A stretch of 13,240 nucleotides of DNA, taken from assembly GCA_020847355.1 (NCBI GenBank), contig JADLCG010000164.1, forward strand, positions 1 to 13,240. Direction: 5' to 3'. The stretch is from Anaerolineales bacterium (GTDB lineage Bacteria; Chloroflexota; Anaerolineae; Anaerolineales; Villigracilaceae). The notes under the pieces were generated by a model, which made no database searches, was not told the DNA's origin, and was given only the letters and a program-made list of their open reading frames with translations. The position numbers were made by a program, and so were the translations under genes. Positions 6,604 through 13,003 of the stretch are shown piece after piece (the stretch's first letter is position 1; each line of letters begins with the position of its first letter).

Positions 6604-8204
6604 GCGAAGAATTGCGCATAAAGCGCGTCGCTGACGAAGAATAGTCCTTCGGCGTCTCGATAAACGAGACGGTATCCGCGTAGTTGATTTTGATCGGCGT
6701 CCACGAAAAATTGATACGTGTCCTGATAGGTTGCGGGATCCACTGCATTTTCTTGCGCGCCGCTTTGGGTGTAATCCAAAATTCGTTGAGACCAAATAAT
6801 GATCAGGTCCGGTTTGAGCGTTTCAATCGTGCTGTATTTGCTATTCCAATAGCTTTTGACAATCCACCTTGAATCGCTGGGCAGGTACATACGCACGTCG
6901 CGGAAGACGGTTAGCTTTTCAGCGGTTTGTATTTTAGGCAGATAATCTTGGGCGAGAACCGCATAAAACGCCAGCGATTCTTCATGTTTTTCGCGCGTGA
7001 GCGTTTCTTGATATAGCTCTATATCTTTATTAATATAAATTCCAAATTGATAGACGCAGATGGCGGCAATGACCGCGCCCCATGCCCAAGCCAGCGCAGA
7101 CTTATTTCTTGACGTAAAAGGCGGGAATTCAAAGAAGACGATGACGCTACTGTAGATAGGGAGCAGGATGGGCAGAAAGAAATGCGTGGGCTTGATGGCA
7201 ACGACGAATAAAACATATAAACCAAAGGGGATGGACCAAAACGCGATCAGCGCATGACGCAGACGGTTTTCGCTTTTCCAAATGCCCAGCCCCAGCCCGA
7301 TCAAAGAGAGCAGGATGAAAATTCCCTGACCGTATAAATTTTTGATGATTGGAAACCAGGCGGCTGGTCCGTTGGCATAATTCAGCACCCAGCCTTTGTT
7401 TTGATAACGAGATTGACGCGCGAGGATTTCCAGCATATCGTTGAATTGACTTTTCAAAAGCATGAACGGGTTGGCAATGACAATTGTCAGCGCCATGAGC
7501 AGGGTAAAGAACGCGCCCAGTCGTATGGCTTTTATCCAGGCGAGCCGTTTTGTAAAAATTCCAATTAAGAGATAGGCGGGAATCGCTAAAAAGAAGAAAA
7601 GCCCAATGACTTTCGTCCCGCTTGCTAGCCCGGTGGCGATGGCGGCGAAGTAAAAATCTTTTCCGAAGCGCAGGTTGTCTCGATCCAGAAAATAAAAGGT
7701 GAAAACAATGAAGAGAAACGCGAGGCTATCCACATGCCACCAGAGGCTATTCTCCACAACAGCCGAAACGGATAAAAGAAAAATCAAAAGCCCAACGCTT
7801 TGCAGGTAGGATTTGAATTTTGTCTGGATATAAACCAGCGTAATCAGCGCAACCAGCATGGGCAGGATGCCGATAAACTGGCGCAGAATCAGCAGGTTGA
7901 ACTGCACGTTGTCGTAGCCTTGCGTGAGCGCAATCGGCAAAAGCGCCAACGCGCTGGAAGCGTAAAATGGCCAGCCATAATAATAATGCCCATACACGAT
8001 GAAGTTGATCAAATGCGCTTTGAACGTTTCTTCGGGACGAATCATTTTGATGGCAATGGGATATTGCGCGAATTCATCCGGCTCGAAGAGCGAAATCATC
8101 ATGCGGTCTTTGGCGCCGGTGTTGTTAGGAAAAATAAATAAAACAAAATAAGCCGCGCCGATTAAAACAAGCGCGAAGAGGACGCGCTTTTGAGTTTGAG
8201 TCAT
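6597..8204 (-). CDS. GT-C type polytopic membrane glycosyltransferase (GT39/ArnT-like)
   Basis: This 535-residue protein has about 10-12 membrane helices over residues 7-390 and a soluble C-terminal domain (391-535). Features of lipid-linked-sugar glycosyltransferases of the GT-C fold are the acidic first-loop motif FEPDEFAQYP (40-49), WHVDSLAFLF (156-165), SGTKVIGLFFF (195-205) and the late HFFLPILLPIY (341-351). Such enzymes transfer a sugar from a polyprenyl phosphate donor to a lipid, glycan or protein on the outer face of the membrane. The acceptor is unknown here and no pathway partner is adjacent. The soluble tail, with PDLIIIW and GYRLVYRDAEGLFFV, is not a domain I can name. No ribosome site precedes the ATG, and an extended -10 box ends six bases before it, suggesting a leaderless transcript. 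Loss of the first 34 residues, by starting at Met35, would remove the first helix, so ATG 8204 is preferred. Confidence 0.8.
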   Translation of the reverse strand: MTQTQKRVLFALVLIGAAYFVLFIFPNNTGAKDRMMISLFEPDEFAQYPIAIKMIRPEETFKAHLINFIVYGHYYYGWPFYASSALALLPIALTQGYDNVQFNLLILRQFIGILPMLVALITLVYIQTKFKSYLQSVGLLIFLLSVSAVVENSLWWHVDSLAFLFIVFTFYFLDRDNLRFGKDFYFAAIATGLASGTKVIGLFFFLAIPAYLLIGIFTKRLAWIKAIRLGAFFTLLMALTIVIANPFMLLKSQFNDMLEILARQSRYQNKGWVLNYANGPAAWFPIIKNLYGQGIFILLSLIGLGLGIWKSENRLRHALIAFWSIPFGLYVLFVVAIKPTHFFLPILLPIYSSVIVFFEFPPFTSRNKSALAWAWGAVIAAICVYQFGIYINKDIELYQETLTREKHEESLAFYAVLAQDYLPKIQTAEKLTVFRDVRMYLPSDSRWIVKSYWNSKYSTIETLKPDLIIIWSQRILDYTQSGAQENAVDPATYQDTYQFFVDADQNQLRGYRLVYRDAEGLFFVSDALYAQFFAP

Positions 8205-8210
8205 CAGGCA

Positions 8211-8219
8211 ATGATACCA
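8211..8219 (-). promoter_or_regulatory. Candidate extended -10 promoter giving a leaderless glycosyltransferase mRNA
   Basis: Reading the minus strand, TGGTATCAT (8219-8211) matches the TGnTATnnT extended -10 form. It ends six bases before the ATG at 8204, so transcription would start at or next to the start codon. No convincing -35 box is visible. The absence of a Shine-Dalgarno sequence in front of this gene agrees with the idea. Confidence 0.35.
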
Positions 8220-8229
8220 TTGAGAGTAA

Positions 8230-8260
8230 ACAGAAATCCCGCTTATGGCGGGATTTCTGT
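8230..8260 (-). terminator. Intrinsic terminator-like hairpin after the three-gene surface-protein operon
   Basis: A perfect 13-bp stem (8230-8242 with 8248-8260) with a 5-base loop begins nine bases after the end of the Lys-rich protein gene. The stem base contains four G:C pairs. The minus-strand tail is short (GTTTAC), so the terminator may be leaky towards the glycosyltransferase gene that starts 26 bases further on. Confidence 0.7.
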
Positions 8261-8269
8261 CTATTATTG

Positions 8270-8668
8270 TTATTTCTTTTTCTTCTTCTGTTCTTTTTTC
8301 TTCAGCGCTTCTAATTCAATTTTGCTTTTTTCAAGCTCGGTTTGCAGTTTTTTCTGTTGCAAATCCGCCAGCGCCGATTCGCGTTTTTCTTTCCGCCAGG
8401 TAATTGCGGTGGTGACGATGAAGCCCACCAGCGAGATCAACGAGGCGAGGGCTGATCCAACAAAAGCGGCGACACTTTGACTTGCAGAGCCATTCGATGA
8501 GGGCTGATTGGGAGCGTTTGGTTCTTCCGTTGGAATCACCGAGGGAGCGCTTGTGGGTTGCGGCATTGTCGCAGAGGGAAATCTCACGATTGGCAAAGCG
8601 AACAAAATAAATGTAGAAACAAGAAACAGCGCCAAGAAAGCGGTTTGAATTTTATTGAGTTTCCACAT
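8270..8668 (-). CDS. Small two-TM protein with Pro/Ser linker and Lys-rich coiled-coil tail
   Basis: I do not recognise a family for this 132-residue protein. TM1 is at about residues 8-27, followed by a Pro/Ser/Thr-rich, glycine-poor linker (30-62) that would lie outside the cell. TM2 is at about 68-90, and residues 92-132 form a charged helix that is probably a coiled coil and ends in a run of lysines. The topology would place both ends in the cytoplasm, with the basic tail free to bind membrane, nucleic acid or a partner. The gene is the last of three on the same strand. It starts 22 bases after its neighbour, with an AAGAGG ribosome site about 12 bases upstream. The Lys tail comes from a purine-only coding stretch near 8270-8300. 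Confidence 0.7.
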   Translation of the reverse strand: MWKLNKIQTAFLALFLVSTFILFALPIVRFPSATMPQPTSAPSVIPTEEPNAPNQPSSNGSASQSVAAFVGSALASLISLVGFIVTTAITWRKEKRESALADLQQKKLQTELEKSKIELEALKKKEQKKKKK

Positions 8669-8690
8669 TGTTTACAGCCTCTTAATTCAT

Positions 8691-9425
8691 TTACGGATTC
8701 TTTTTGAATCTCACCAAGGCTAAGTTCTTACCGCAATCGTTATAAGTATCAATCGTAATTGCGTCTGAAAGCGGGAGCCCGGCTTGATCTAAAATTTGAA
8801 CGGTCAGTTCGCCTTTGGAGAGAATCGGTACGGTGCCGAGGAAAAATTCATAGCCGGATTTTCCATAAGCCGGCGCAGTGCCGGTGACGGTGACGGTCGG
8901 CGGCTCGTTTTTCGTTTTGCCGTTGTAACTGCCGCCGAGACGAATGACGATTCCGGTAATATCTGCATTATTTGCATCCACGACCGTGCCGCCCACGCCT
9001 TGCCAGTTACATGCCGAATCTGCGTGAATGATCGTGCTGTCAATATAAGTGACCGTTGCGGAGAAAGGCCGCTTGGGCGCTTTGGTGGCGGTAGGCGTAA
9101 CGCTGGGGGTGATCAGCGAGAGCAAAGTTGGGGAGGGCGCAAGCGTGAGCGTCGGCAGGAGCGTTACAGTTTCAGTGACGACGGGCGTGAGCGTTGGCGT
9201 CCAGGTTGCGTCTAATTGGATCGGCGTAATTGTGGCGGTGGCGGTGGGGTTGCGTCCGCCCGGCGGATATGGGTTTAGTTTGGAGGTTGGGTATAAATAG
9301 ACGATCAAAAAATACACGCCCAAGCAACCCGTGATCAATAAGACCAAAATGCTGAGCATATCCCAAATATCAATTTTGTTTTTAGGTTTGGGCGTATCTT
9401 CATAATCATAATTATAGTTACTCAT
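8691..9425 (-). CDS. Single-TM anchored surface protein with Thr/Pro linker and beta-rich domain
   Basis: This 244-residue protein of unknown function has a short Tyr/Asp-rich cytoplasmic start, one membrane helix (about 22-45), a Thr/Pro-rich extracytoplasmic stalk (47-118) and a globular C-terminal domain (122-244). That domain contains C139-NWQGVGGTVVD, then GIVIRLGG, GYEFFLG, ELTVQILDQAGLPLS and DTYNDCGKNLALVRF. I recall this pattern recurring in anchored proteins of Anaerolineae, and it suggests an Ig-like/CNA-B-like beta sandwich. Cys139 and Cys231 could pair. It has no catalytic motif and may serve adhesion or surface-layer roles, which is inference. It begins 17 bases after the PPIase stop, with a GGAG ribosome site at 9436-9433. 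Confidence 0.78.
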   Translation of the reverse strand: MSNYNYDYEDTPKPKNKIDIWDMLSILVLLITGCLGVYFLIVYLYPTSKLNPYPPGGRNPTATATITPIQLDATWTPTLTPVVTETVTLLPTLTLAPSPTLLSLITPSVTPTATKAPKRPFSATVTYIDSTIIHADSACNWQGVGGTVVDANNADITGIVIRLGGSYNGKTKNEPPTVTVTGTAPAYGKSGYEFFLGTVPILSKGELTVQILDQAGLPLSDAITIDTYNDCGKNLALVRFKKNP

Positions 9426-9442
9426 TCAGTTACTCCAAAAAG

Positions 9443-10318
9443 TTATGGGGATAGAACAATTTCGCTACTGGCGCGTTTTTCCGTAACCCAATTTCTCAAC
9501 GCCTGTTGTTGCATCGTCAATAATGCGTCCGGACTCAGTTGCTGTTCTCCGCGTTCGATAGCTTTGAAGATGTGAAAGCCGGCGTCCGTTTGAATAATTC
9601 CGCTGATCTCTCCAGCTTGCAAATTGAAGACGGCTTCATCGGCTTTGGGATCAAGCAAATAGCCGCGCGGCGTCCAGCCTAATTCGCCGAGCGTCACCGG
9701 ATCGTAAAGCGCGGCGAGCGCGTCAAAATCGGTCCCATTTTGCAATTGTCCCAGCGCGTAATTTGCATCTTCCTGATTATAGGTCAAAATTTGACGCAGA
9801 TGAATTTGCTCCACAGTCGTTGGCACATCCGCAATGATTTTGTCACGCATCCACGCCGCTTCAATCGAGCGCTTCAACGCGGCTTTGAAGGATTCGTCGT
9901 CATACCCATGCGCGGACTTCCATTGATTAACCGCGTCTGGACTGCCCAGCGCATCTATTCGGGACTGGAGGTCTGCGTCGGTCAATTGGAAATTCGCTTC
10001 TCTCGCGGCTTGCGCTAGCAATACTTCCGCGATCAAATCTTCCAGCACGGCTTTGTTGGCGTCTTCATCGGTGAATGTGACGTTCATGGCAGTTTGCGCG
10101 GCTTTATAACGCGCCAATTCCGCTTGAAATTCAGCGACGGTAATATACTCTCCGTGGACAAGCGCCACGGAAGGCGGCGGAGTGGGCGTTGGCGGCACGG
10201 GCGTAAAAGTCGGCGGTTCGGGGGTGGCAGTCGGAGTCGGGGCGAAAGAGACGCAGGCATTTAATCCAAAAGCGCAGAGCAGGATTAGCGGCATCAAGAA
10301 AAAACGTTTAGAAAACAT
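9443..10318 (-). CDS. Parvulin-type peptidyl-prolyl isomerase lipoprotein (PrsA/SurA-like)
   Basis: This protein is 291 residues long from the preferred ATG at 10318. It has a lipoprotein signal with lipobox L19-N-A-C22 and a Thr/Pro linker (27-50). A SurA-N-like helical chaperone region follows (about 52-165, starting VALVHGEYITVAEFQAEL), then a PpiC rotamase domain (172-255) with IHLRQILTY, LQNGTDFDALAALY, LGELGWTPRGYL, FNLQAGEISGIIQT and GFHIFKAIERG. The enzyme isomerises proline bonds and assists folding of exported proteins on the outer face of the membrane. The loop before GELGW is short, lacking the usual S-x-D...GG run, so isomerase activity could be reduced. An ATG 33 bases upstream is in frame, but it would put PRPLAGIIPR ahead of the signal and lies upstream of the TATAAT box, so it is rejected. 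It is first in a three-gene operon. Confidence 0.87.
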   Translation of the reverse strand: MFSKRFFLMPLILLCAFGLNACVSFAPTPTATPEPPTFTPVPPTPTPPPSVALVHGEYITVAEFQAELARYKAAQTAMNVTFTDEDANKAVLEDLIAEVLLAQAAREANFQLTDADLQSRIDALGSPDAVNQWKSAHGYDDESFKAALKRSIEAAWMRDKIIADVPTTVEQIHLRQILTYNQEDANYALGQLQNGTDFDALAALYDPVTLGELGWTPRGYLLDPKADEAVFNLQAGEISGIIQTDAGFHIFKAIERGEQQLSPDALLTMQQQALRNWVTEKRASSEIVLSP

Positions 10319-10325
10319 TCGTGGA

Positions 10326-10354
10326 ATTATACCCGCGAGCGGGCGCGGCATAAA
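10326..10354 (-). promoter_or_regulatory. Promoter of the PPIase operon, probably leaderless
   Basis: A perfect TATAAT (minus strand, 10331-10326) ends seven bases before the ATG at 10318, so transcription would begin at or beside the start codon. A partial -35 TTTATG (10354-10349) lies 17 bases upstream, just beyond the T run of the groEL terminator. No ribosome site fits between the box and the gene. Confidence 0.55.
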
Positions 10355-10356
10355 TT

Positions 10357-10390
10357 AAAAAAAGTAGGTCACGCTGTGCGCGTGACCTAC
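10357..10390 (-). terminator. Strong intrinsic terminator of groES-groEL
   Basis: An 11-bp GC-rich perfect stem (10390-10380 with 10374-10364 on the minus strand) with a 5-base loop is followed by seven consecutive T on the minus strand (10363-10357). It begins 17 bases after the groEL stop. Confidence 0.95.
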
Positions 10391-10406
10391 AAATTTGTGG
10401 GTTGGA

Positions 10407-12068
10407 TTAATAATCCATGCCACCCATGCCGCCGGGCGGCATAGCGGGGGCTTTATCCTTTTCAGGAATATCGGTGATCAACACGTCGGTGGTGAGGATC
10501 ATCGCGGCGATGGAAGCGGCGTTTTCGAGCGCGCCGCGTACCACTTTGACCGGATCAATCACGCCGGCTTTGATCATGTCGGTATATTCGCCAGTGAGGA
10601 CGTTGTAACCGATATTGACGTTCTTCTTTTCAGCGGCAGTGCGGCGCACGGTGTCAATGATCACCGAGCCGTCTTGACCGGCGTTAGAAGCCAACTTACG
10701 GATGGGGGCTTCGAGCGCTTTCTTGACGATGTTAATGCCGACTTTGATTTCTTCGTTGTCGTTATCCGCTTGCGCCTTGGCGAGTTTATCCAATTTGTTC
10801 GCGGCATTGATCAAGGAGATTTCACCGCCGGGGACGATGCCTTCTTCCACTGCGGCGCGCGCGGCAGAGAGCGCATCTTCCACGCGGTGTTTCTTTTCTT
10901 TCATTTCGGTTTCAGTTGCGGCGCCAACGCGAATGATGGCTACGCCGCCGCTGAGTTTGGCGAGACGTTCTTGCAGTTTTTCCTTATCGTAATCGCTGGT
11001 GGATTTATCAATTTCGATGCGGATTTCCTTGATGCGGCCTTCAATATCGCCCTTCTTGCCTTTGCCGCCAACGATGGTGGTGTTTTCTTTATCAGAAACA
11101 ATCTTCTCGGCGCGGCCCAAATCTGAAACGGCGACGCTTTCCAACTTGCGTCCGGTCTCTTCAGAGATGACTTGTCCAGCAGTCAACACGGCAATATCCT
11201 GCAACATCGCTTTGCGGCGGTCGCCAAAGCCGGGGGCTTTGATCGCCAACACGTTCAACATGCCGCGAATTTTGTTCAAAATCAAAGTAGCGAGCGCTTC
11301 GCCGTCCACGTCTTCGGCGATGATGACCAATTCGCGCTTGCCGAGTTGGACGAGTTTTTCGAGCAACGGCACAATATCTTGCGCGGCGGAAATTTTCTTA
11401 TCATAGATCAAAACATAAGCGTCGTTGATCTGCGCTTCCATCTGCTCGCCGTTGGTGATGAAATACGGGGAAAGATAACCGCGATCGAATTGCATCCCTT
11501 CCACGAAGTCAGTTTCAAACTGCATGGTCTTGGATTCTTCAACGGTGATCACGCCGTCTTTACCAACTTTATCCATCACGTCGGCGATCAAATTGCCAAC
11601 TTCCGCATCAGCGGCGGAGTTGGTGGCAACCGAAGCAATTTCTTCTTTGGTGTCAATCTTGGTGGAATTCTTCTTCAGTTCGGTCACAATCGCTTCAGTG
11701 GCGAGTTCAATGCCCTTCTTCAAGAGCATCGGGTTGTAACCGGCTTCCAAAGCCTTCAAACCTTCGTTCACAATCGCGTGCGCCAACACGGTGGAGGTGG
11801 TGGTGCCGTCGCCGGCGATATCGTTGGTCTTTTGCGCGGCTTCTTTGAGCAATTGCGCGCCCATATTCTCAAACGGGTCTTCGAGTTCAATTTCCTTGGC
11901 GACAGAAACGCCGTCATGGGTGATGGTGGGGGAGCCAAACTTGCGGTCAATCGAAACGTTGCGACCTTTTGGTCCGAGGGTTGCAGAAACGGCGTTCGCA
12001 ACCACATTCATGCCCTTCTTCAGCTTACTGCGGGCTTCTTCTGAAAATACAATTTGTTTAGCGGCCAT
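10407..12068 (-). CDS. groL: Chaperonin GroEL (Hsp60)
   Basis: This 553-residue protein is the double-ring ATP-driven folding chaperone that encloses unfolded proteins under a GroES lid in the cytoplasm. Length and numbering align almost exactly with E. coli GroEL. Visible landmarks are ATLGPKGRNV (29-38), Asp52 in THDGVSVAKE, the ATP motif GDGTTT (86-91) with Asp87, and the catalytic Asp398 in RVEDALSAARAAVEEG. The tail ends PPGGMGGMDY. One oddity is that the third glycine of the nucleotide-site GGG triplet (E. coli 414-416) is glutamate (GGE, Glu416). The gene follows groES by 31 bases, with an AGGA ribosome site at 12080-12077, and ends at a strong terminator. Confidence 0.98.
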   Translation of the reverse strand: MAAKQIVFSEEARSKLKKGMNVVANAVSATLGPKGRNVSIDRKFGSPTITHDGVSVAKEIELEDPFENMGAQLLKEAAQKTNDIAGDGTTTSTVLAHAIVNEGLKALEAGYNPMLLKKGIELATEAIVTELKKNSTKIDTKEEIASVATNSAADAEVGNLIADVMDKVGKDGVITVEESKTMQFETDFVEGMQFDRGYLSPYFITNGEQMEAQINDAYVLIYDKKISAAQDIVPLLEKLVQLGKRELVIIAEDVDGEALATLILNKIRGMLNVLAIKAPGFGDRRKAMLQDIAVLTAGQVISEETGRKLESVAVSDLGRAEKIVSDKENTTIVGGKGKKGDIEGRIKEIRIEIDKSTSDYDKEKLQERLAKLSGGVAIIRVGAATETEMKEKKHRVEDALSAARAAVEEGIVPGGEISLINAANKLDKLAKAQADNDNEEIKVGINIVKKALEAPIRKLASNAGQDGSVIIDTVRRTAAEKKNVNIGYNVLTGEYTDMIKAGVIDPVKVVRGALENAASIAAMILTTDVLITDIPEKDKAPAMPPGGMGGMDY

Positions 12069-12099
12069 AATTCACTTCCTATTCTGATTGATTTAATGA

Positions 12100-12396
12100 C
12101 TAACCGACAATACCGAGCAAATCGCTCTCGCGCATGATCAGCAATTTCTTGCCGTCAATTTTCACTTCAGTGCCAGAATACTTGGCGAACAAGACCACAT
12201 CGCCAACCTTCACGTCCAAAGCGATTCGTTCGCCTTCATCGTTGCGCTCGCCGGGTCCGATTGCCAACACTTTGGCTTGTTGGGGTTTTTCCTTCGCGGT
12301 TTCAGGCAGGATGATGCCGCCAGCGGTCAGTTCTTCCTGTTCGATGGGTTCAACCAAAACGCGGCCGCCCAAGGGCTTAAATGAGATTTTTGCCAT
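12100..12396 (-). CDS. groES: Co-chaperonin GroES (Hsp10)
   Basis: This 98-residue protein forms the heptameric lid of the GroEL chamber. It has the N-terminal strand FKPLGGRVLVEP (6-17), the mobile loop that docks on GroEL (about 19-36, EELTAGGIILPETAKEKP) and the C-terminal GDVVLFAKYSGTEVKIDGK block typical of the family. Length is standard. The start ATG has an AGGAG ribosome site at 12407-12403. It is the first gene of the operon, behind a sigma70-type promoter and an HrcA operator, and so should be induced by heat. Confidence 0.98.
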   Translation of the reverse strand: MAKISFKPLGGRVLVEPIEQEELTAGGIILPETAKEKPQQAKVLAIGPGERNDEGERIALDVKVGDVVLFAKYSGTEVKIDGKKLLIMRESDLLGIVG

Positions 12397-12438
12397 TTTA
12401 CTCTCCTATAAAGTTTTGAATTTTGAATAAGCATAGAA

Positions 12439-12465
12439 TTAGCGCTCAAAGCTTTAGAGCGCTAA
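12439..12465. promoter_or_regulatory. CIRCE-type HrcA operator, symmetric variant
   Basis: TTAGCGCTC (12439-12447), nine bases and GAGCGCTAA (12457-12465) form a perfect 9-9-9 inverted repeat. It sits right at the predicted transcription start and upstream of groES. The classical CIRCE is TTAGCACTC-N9-GAGTGCTAA; each arm here differs by a single matching transition, so the symmetry is kept. HrcA bound here would repress groESL until heat inactivates it. Confidence 0.93.
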
Positions 12466-12470
12466 ACGTC

Positions 12471-12499
12471 ATTTTAGCCACTTAAATTAGTGAAGTCAA
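12471..12499 (-). promoter_or_regulatory. Sigma70-type promoter of groES-groEL
   Basis: On the minus strand, TTGACT (12499-12494) and TAAAAT (12476-12471) are exactly 17 bases apart. Transcription would start near 12464, at the edge of the CIRCE element, giving a leader of about 68 bases before groES. Confidence 0.88.
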
Positions 12500-12601
12500 G
12501 GGAATTGTAAAATCTCTTACATAATTCTGATAATTTGACGGCTTCGCCCCTTTCCCCGCTCGAACTTGCCAGCCTTTCAGCGGCATTTCCCCCGCCCAAG
12601 C

Positions 12602-13003
12602 TTAGAAAAGCCCCGCCGCCTTAAGCTTTCGCACTTTGCCTTGCTTAATCTCGCACTCCCACAATCTAACCGTCTTCCAACCTTTTCGCGCCAAAGCTCG
12701 GACAACTGCGCGATCCCGTGCCTGATTGCGCTTAATTTTAGCCTGCCAATATTCCGCATTTTCGGCGGGCGTCACGTTACGACAGGTATGCCCATGCCAG
12801 AAACAGCCATCCGCAAAAACGGCGATGCGGGCTTTCGGAAAGACAAAATCTGGATGACCGATCAAGCTGGAATTTCTGCGCCAGCCGGTAATATGATACT
12901 GCCTGAAAATTTTGATTAACGCAATTTCAGTAGAGCGATTACCCTTCGACTTGACCGCCCGCATAACCGCCGAGCGCTGTTGCTTGGAAAAAGAATCGAT
13001 CAT
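12602..13003 (-). CDS. vsr: Very-short-patch mismatch endonuclease Vsr
   Basis: This 133-residue enzyme nicks DNA 5' of the T in T:G mismatches created when 5-methylcytosine deaminates, starting repair back to C:G. Residues align one-for-one with E. coli Vsr: Glu25, the metal ligand Asp52 in HPDFVFP (E. coli Asp51), the intercalating Phe68-Trp69 and catalytic His70 in CFWHGH, zinc ligands Cys67, His72, Cys74 and Cys117, and Asp97 in NQARD. All are present, so activity is expected. It is somewhat shorter than the E. coli protein (156 residues) at the C-terminus. Its ATG overlaps the methyltransferase stop as ATGA, giving translational coupling. No clear terminator follows; the next 100 bases lead into the groES promoter on the same strand and show no gene. 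Confidence 0.94.
   Translation of the reverse strand: MIDSFSKQQRSAVMRAVKSKGNRSTEIALIKIFRQYHITGWRRNSSLIGHPDFVFPKARIAVFADGCFWHGHTCRNVTPAENAEYWQAKIKRNQARDRAVVRALARKGWKTVRLWECEIKQGKVRKLKAAGLF

Noticed and set aside
8796..9300. Plus-strand open frames opposite the Thr/Pro stalk protein
   Set aside because: They are repetitive Val/Gly or Arg-rich shadows of the Thr/Pro codons on the minus strand.
10319..10351. Upstream ATG of the PPIase gene
   Set aside because: It would place the TATAAT box within coding sequence and spoil the lipoprotein signal.
10395..12044. Long open frames on the plus strand opposite groEL (about 240 and 290 codons)
   Set aside because: They lie antisense to an unmistakable groEL, show no family resemblance or ribosome site, and are a by-product of its codon bias.
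12540..12601. GC-rich stretch after vsr as a terminator
   Set aside because: I could not find a stable stem followed by T residues on the minus strand.
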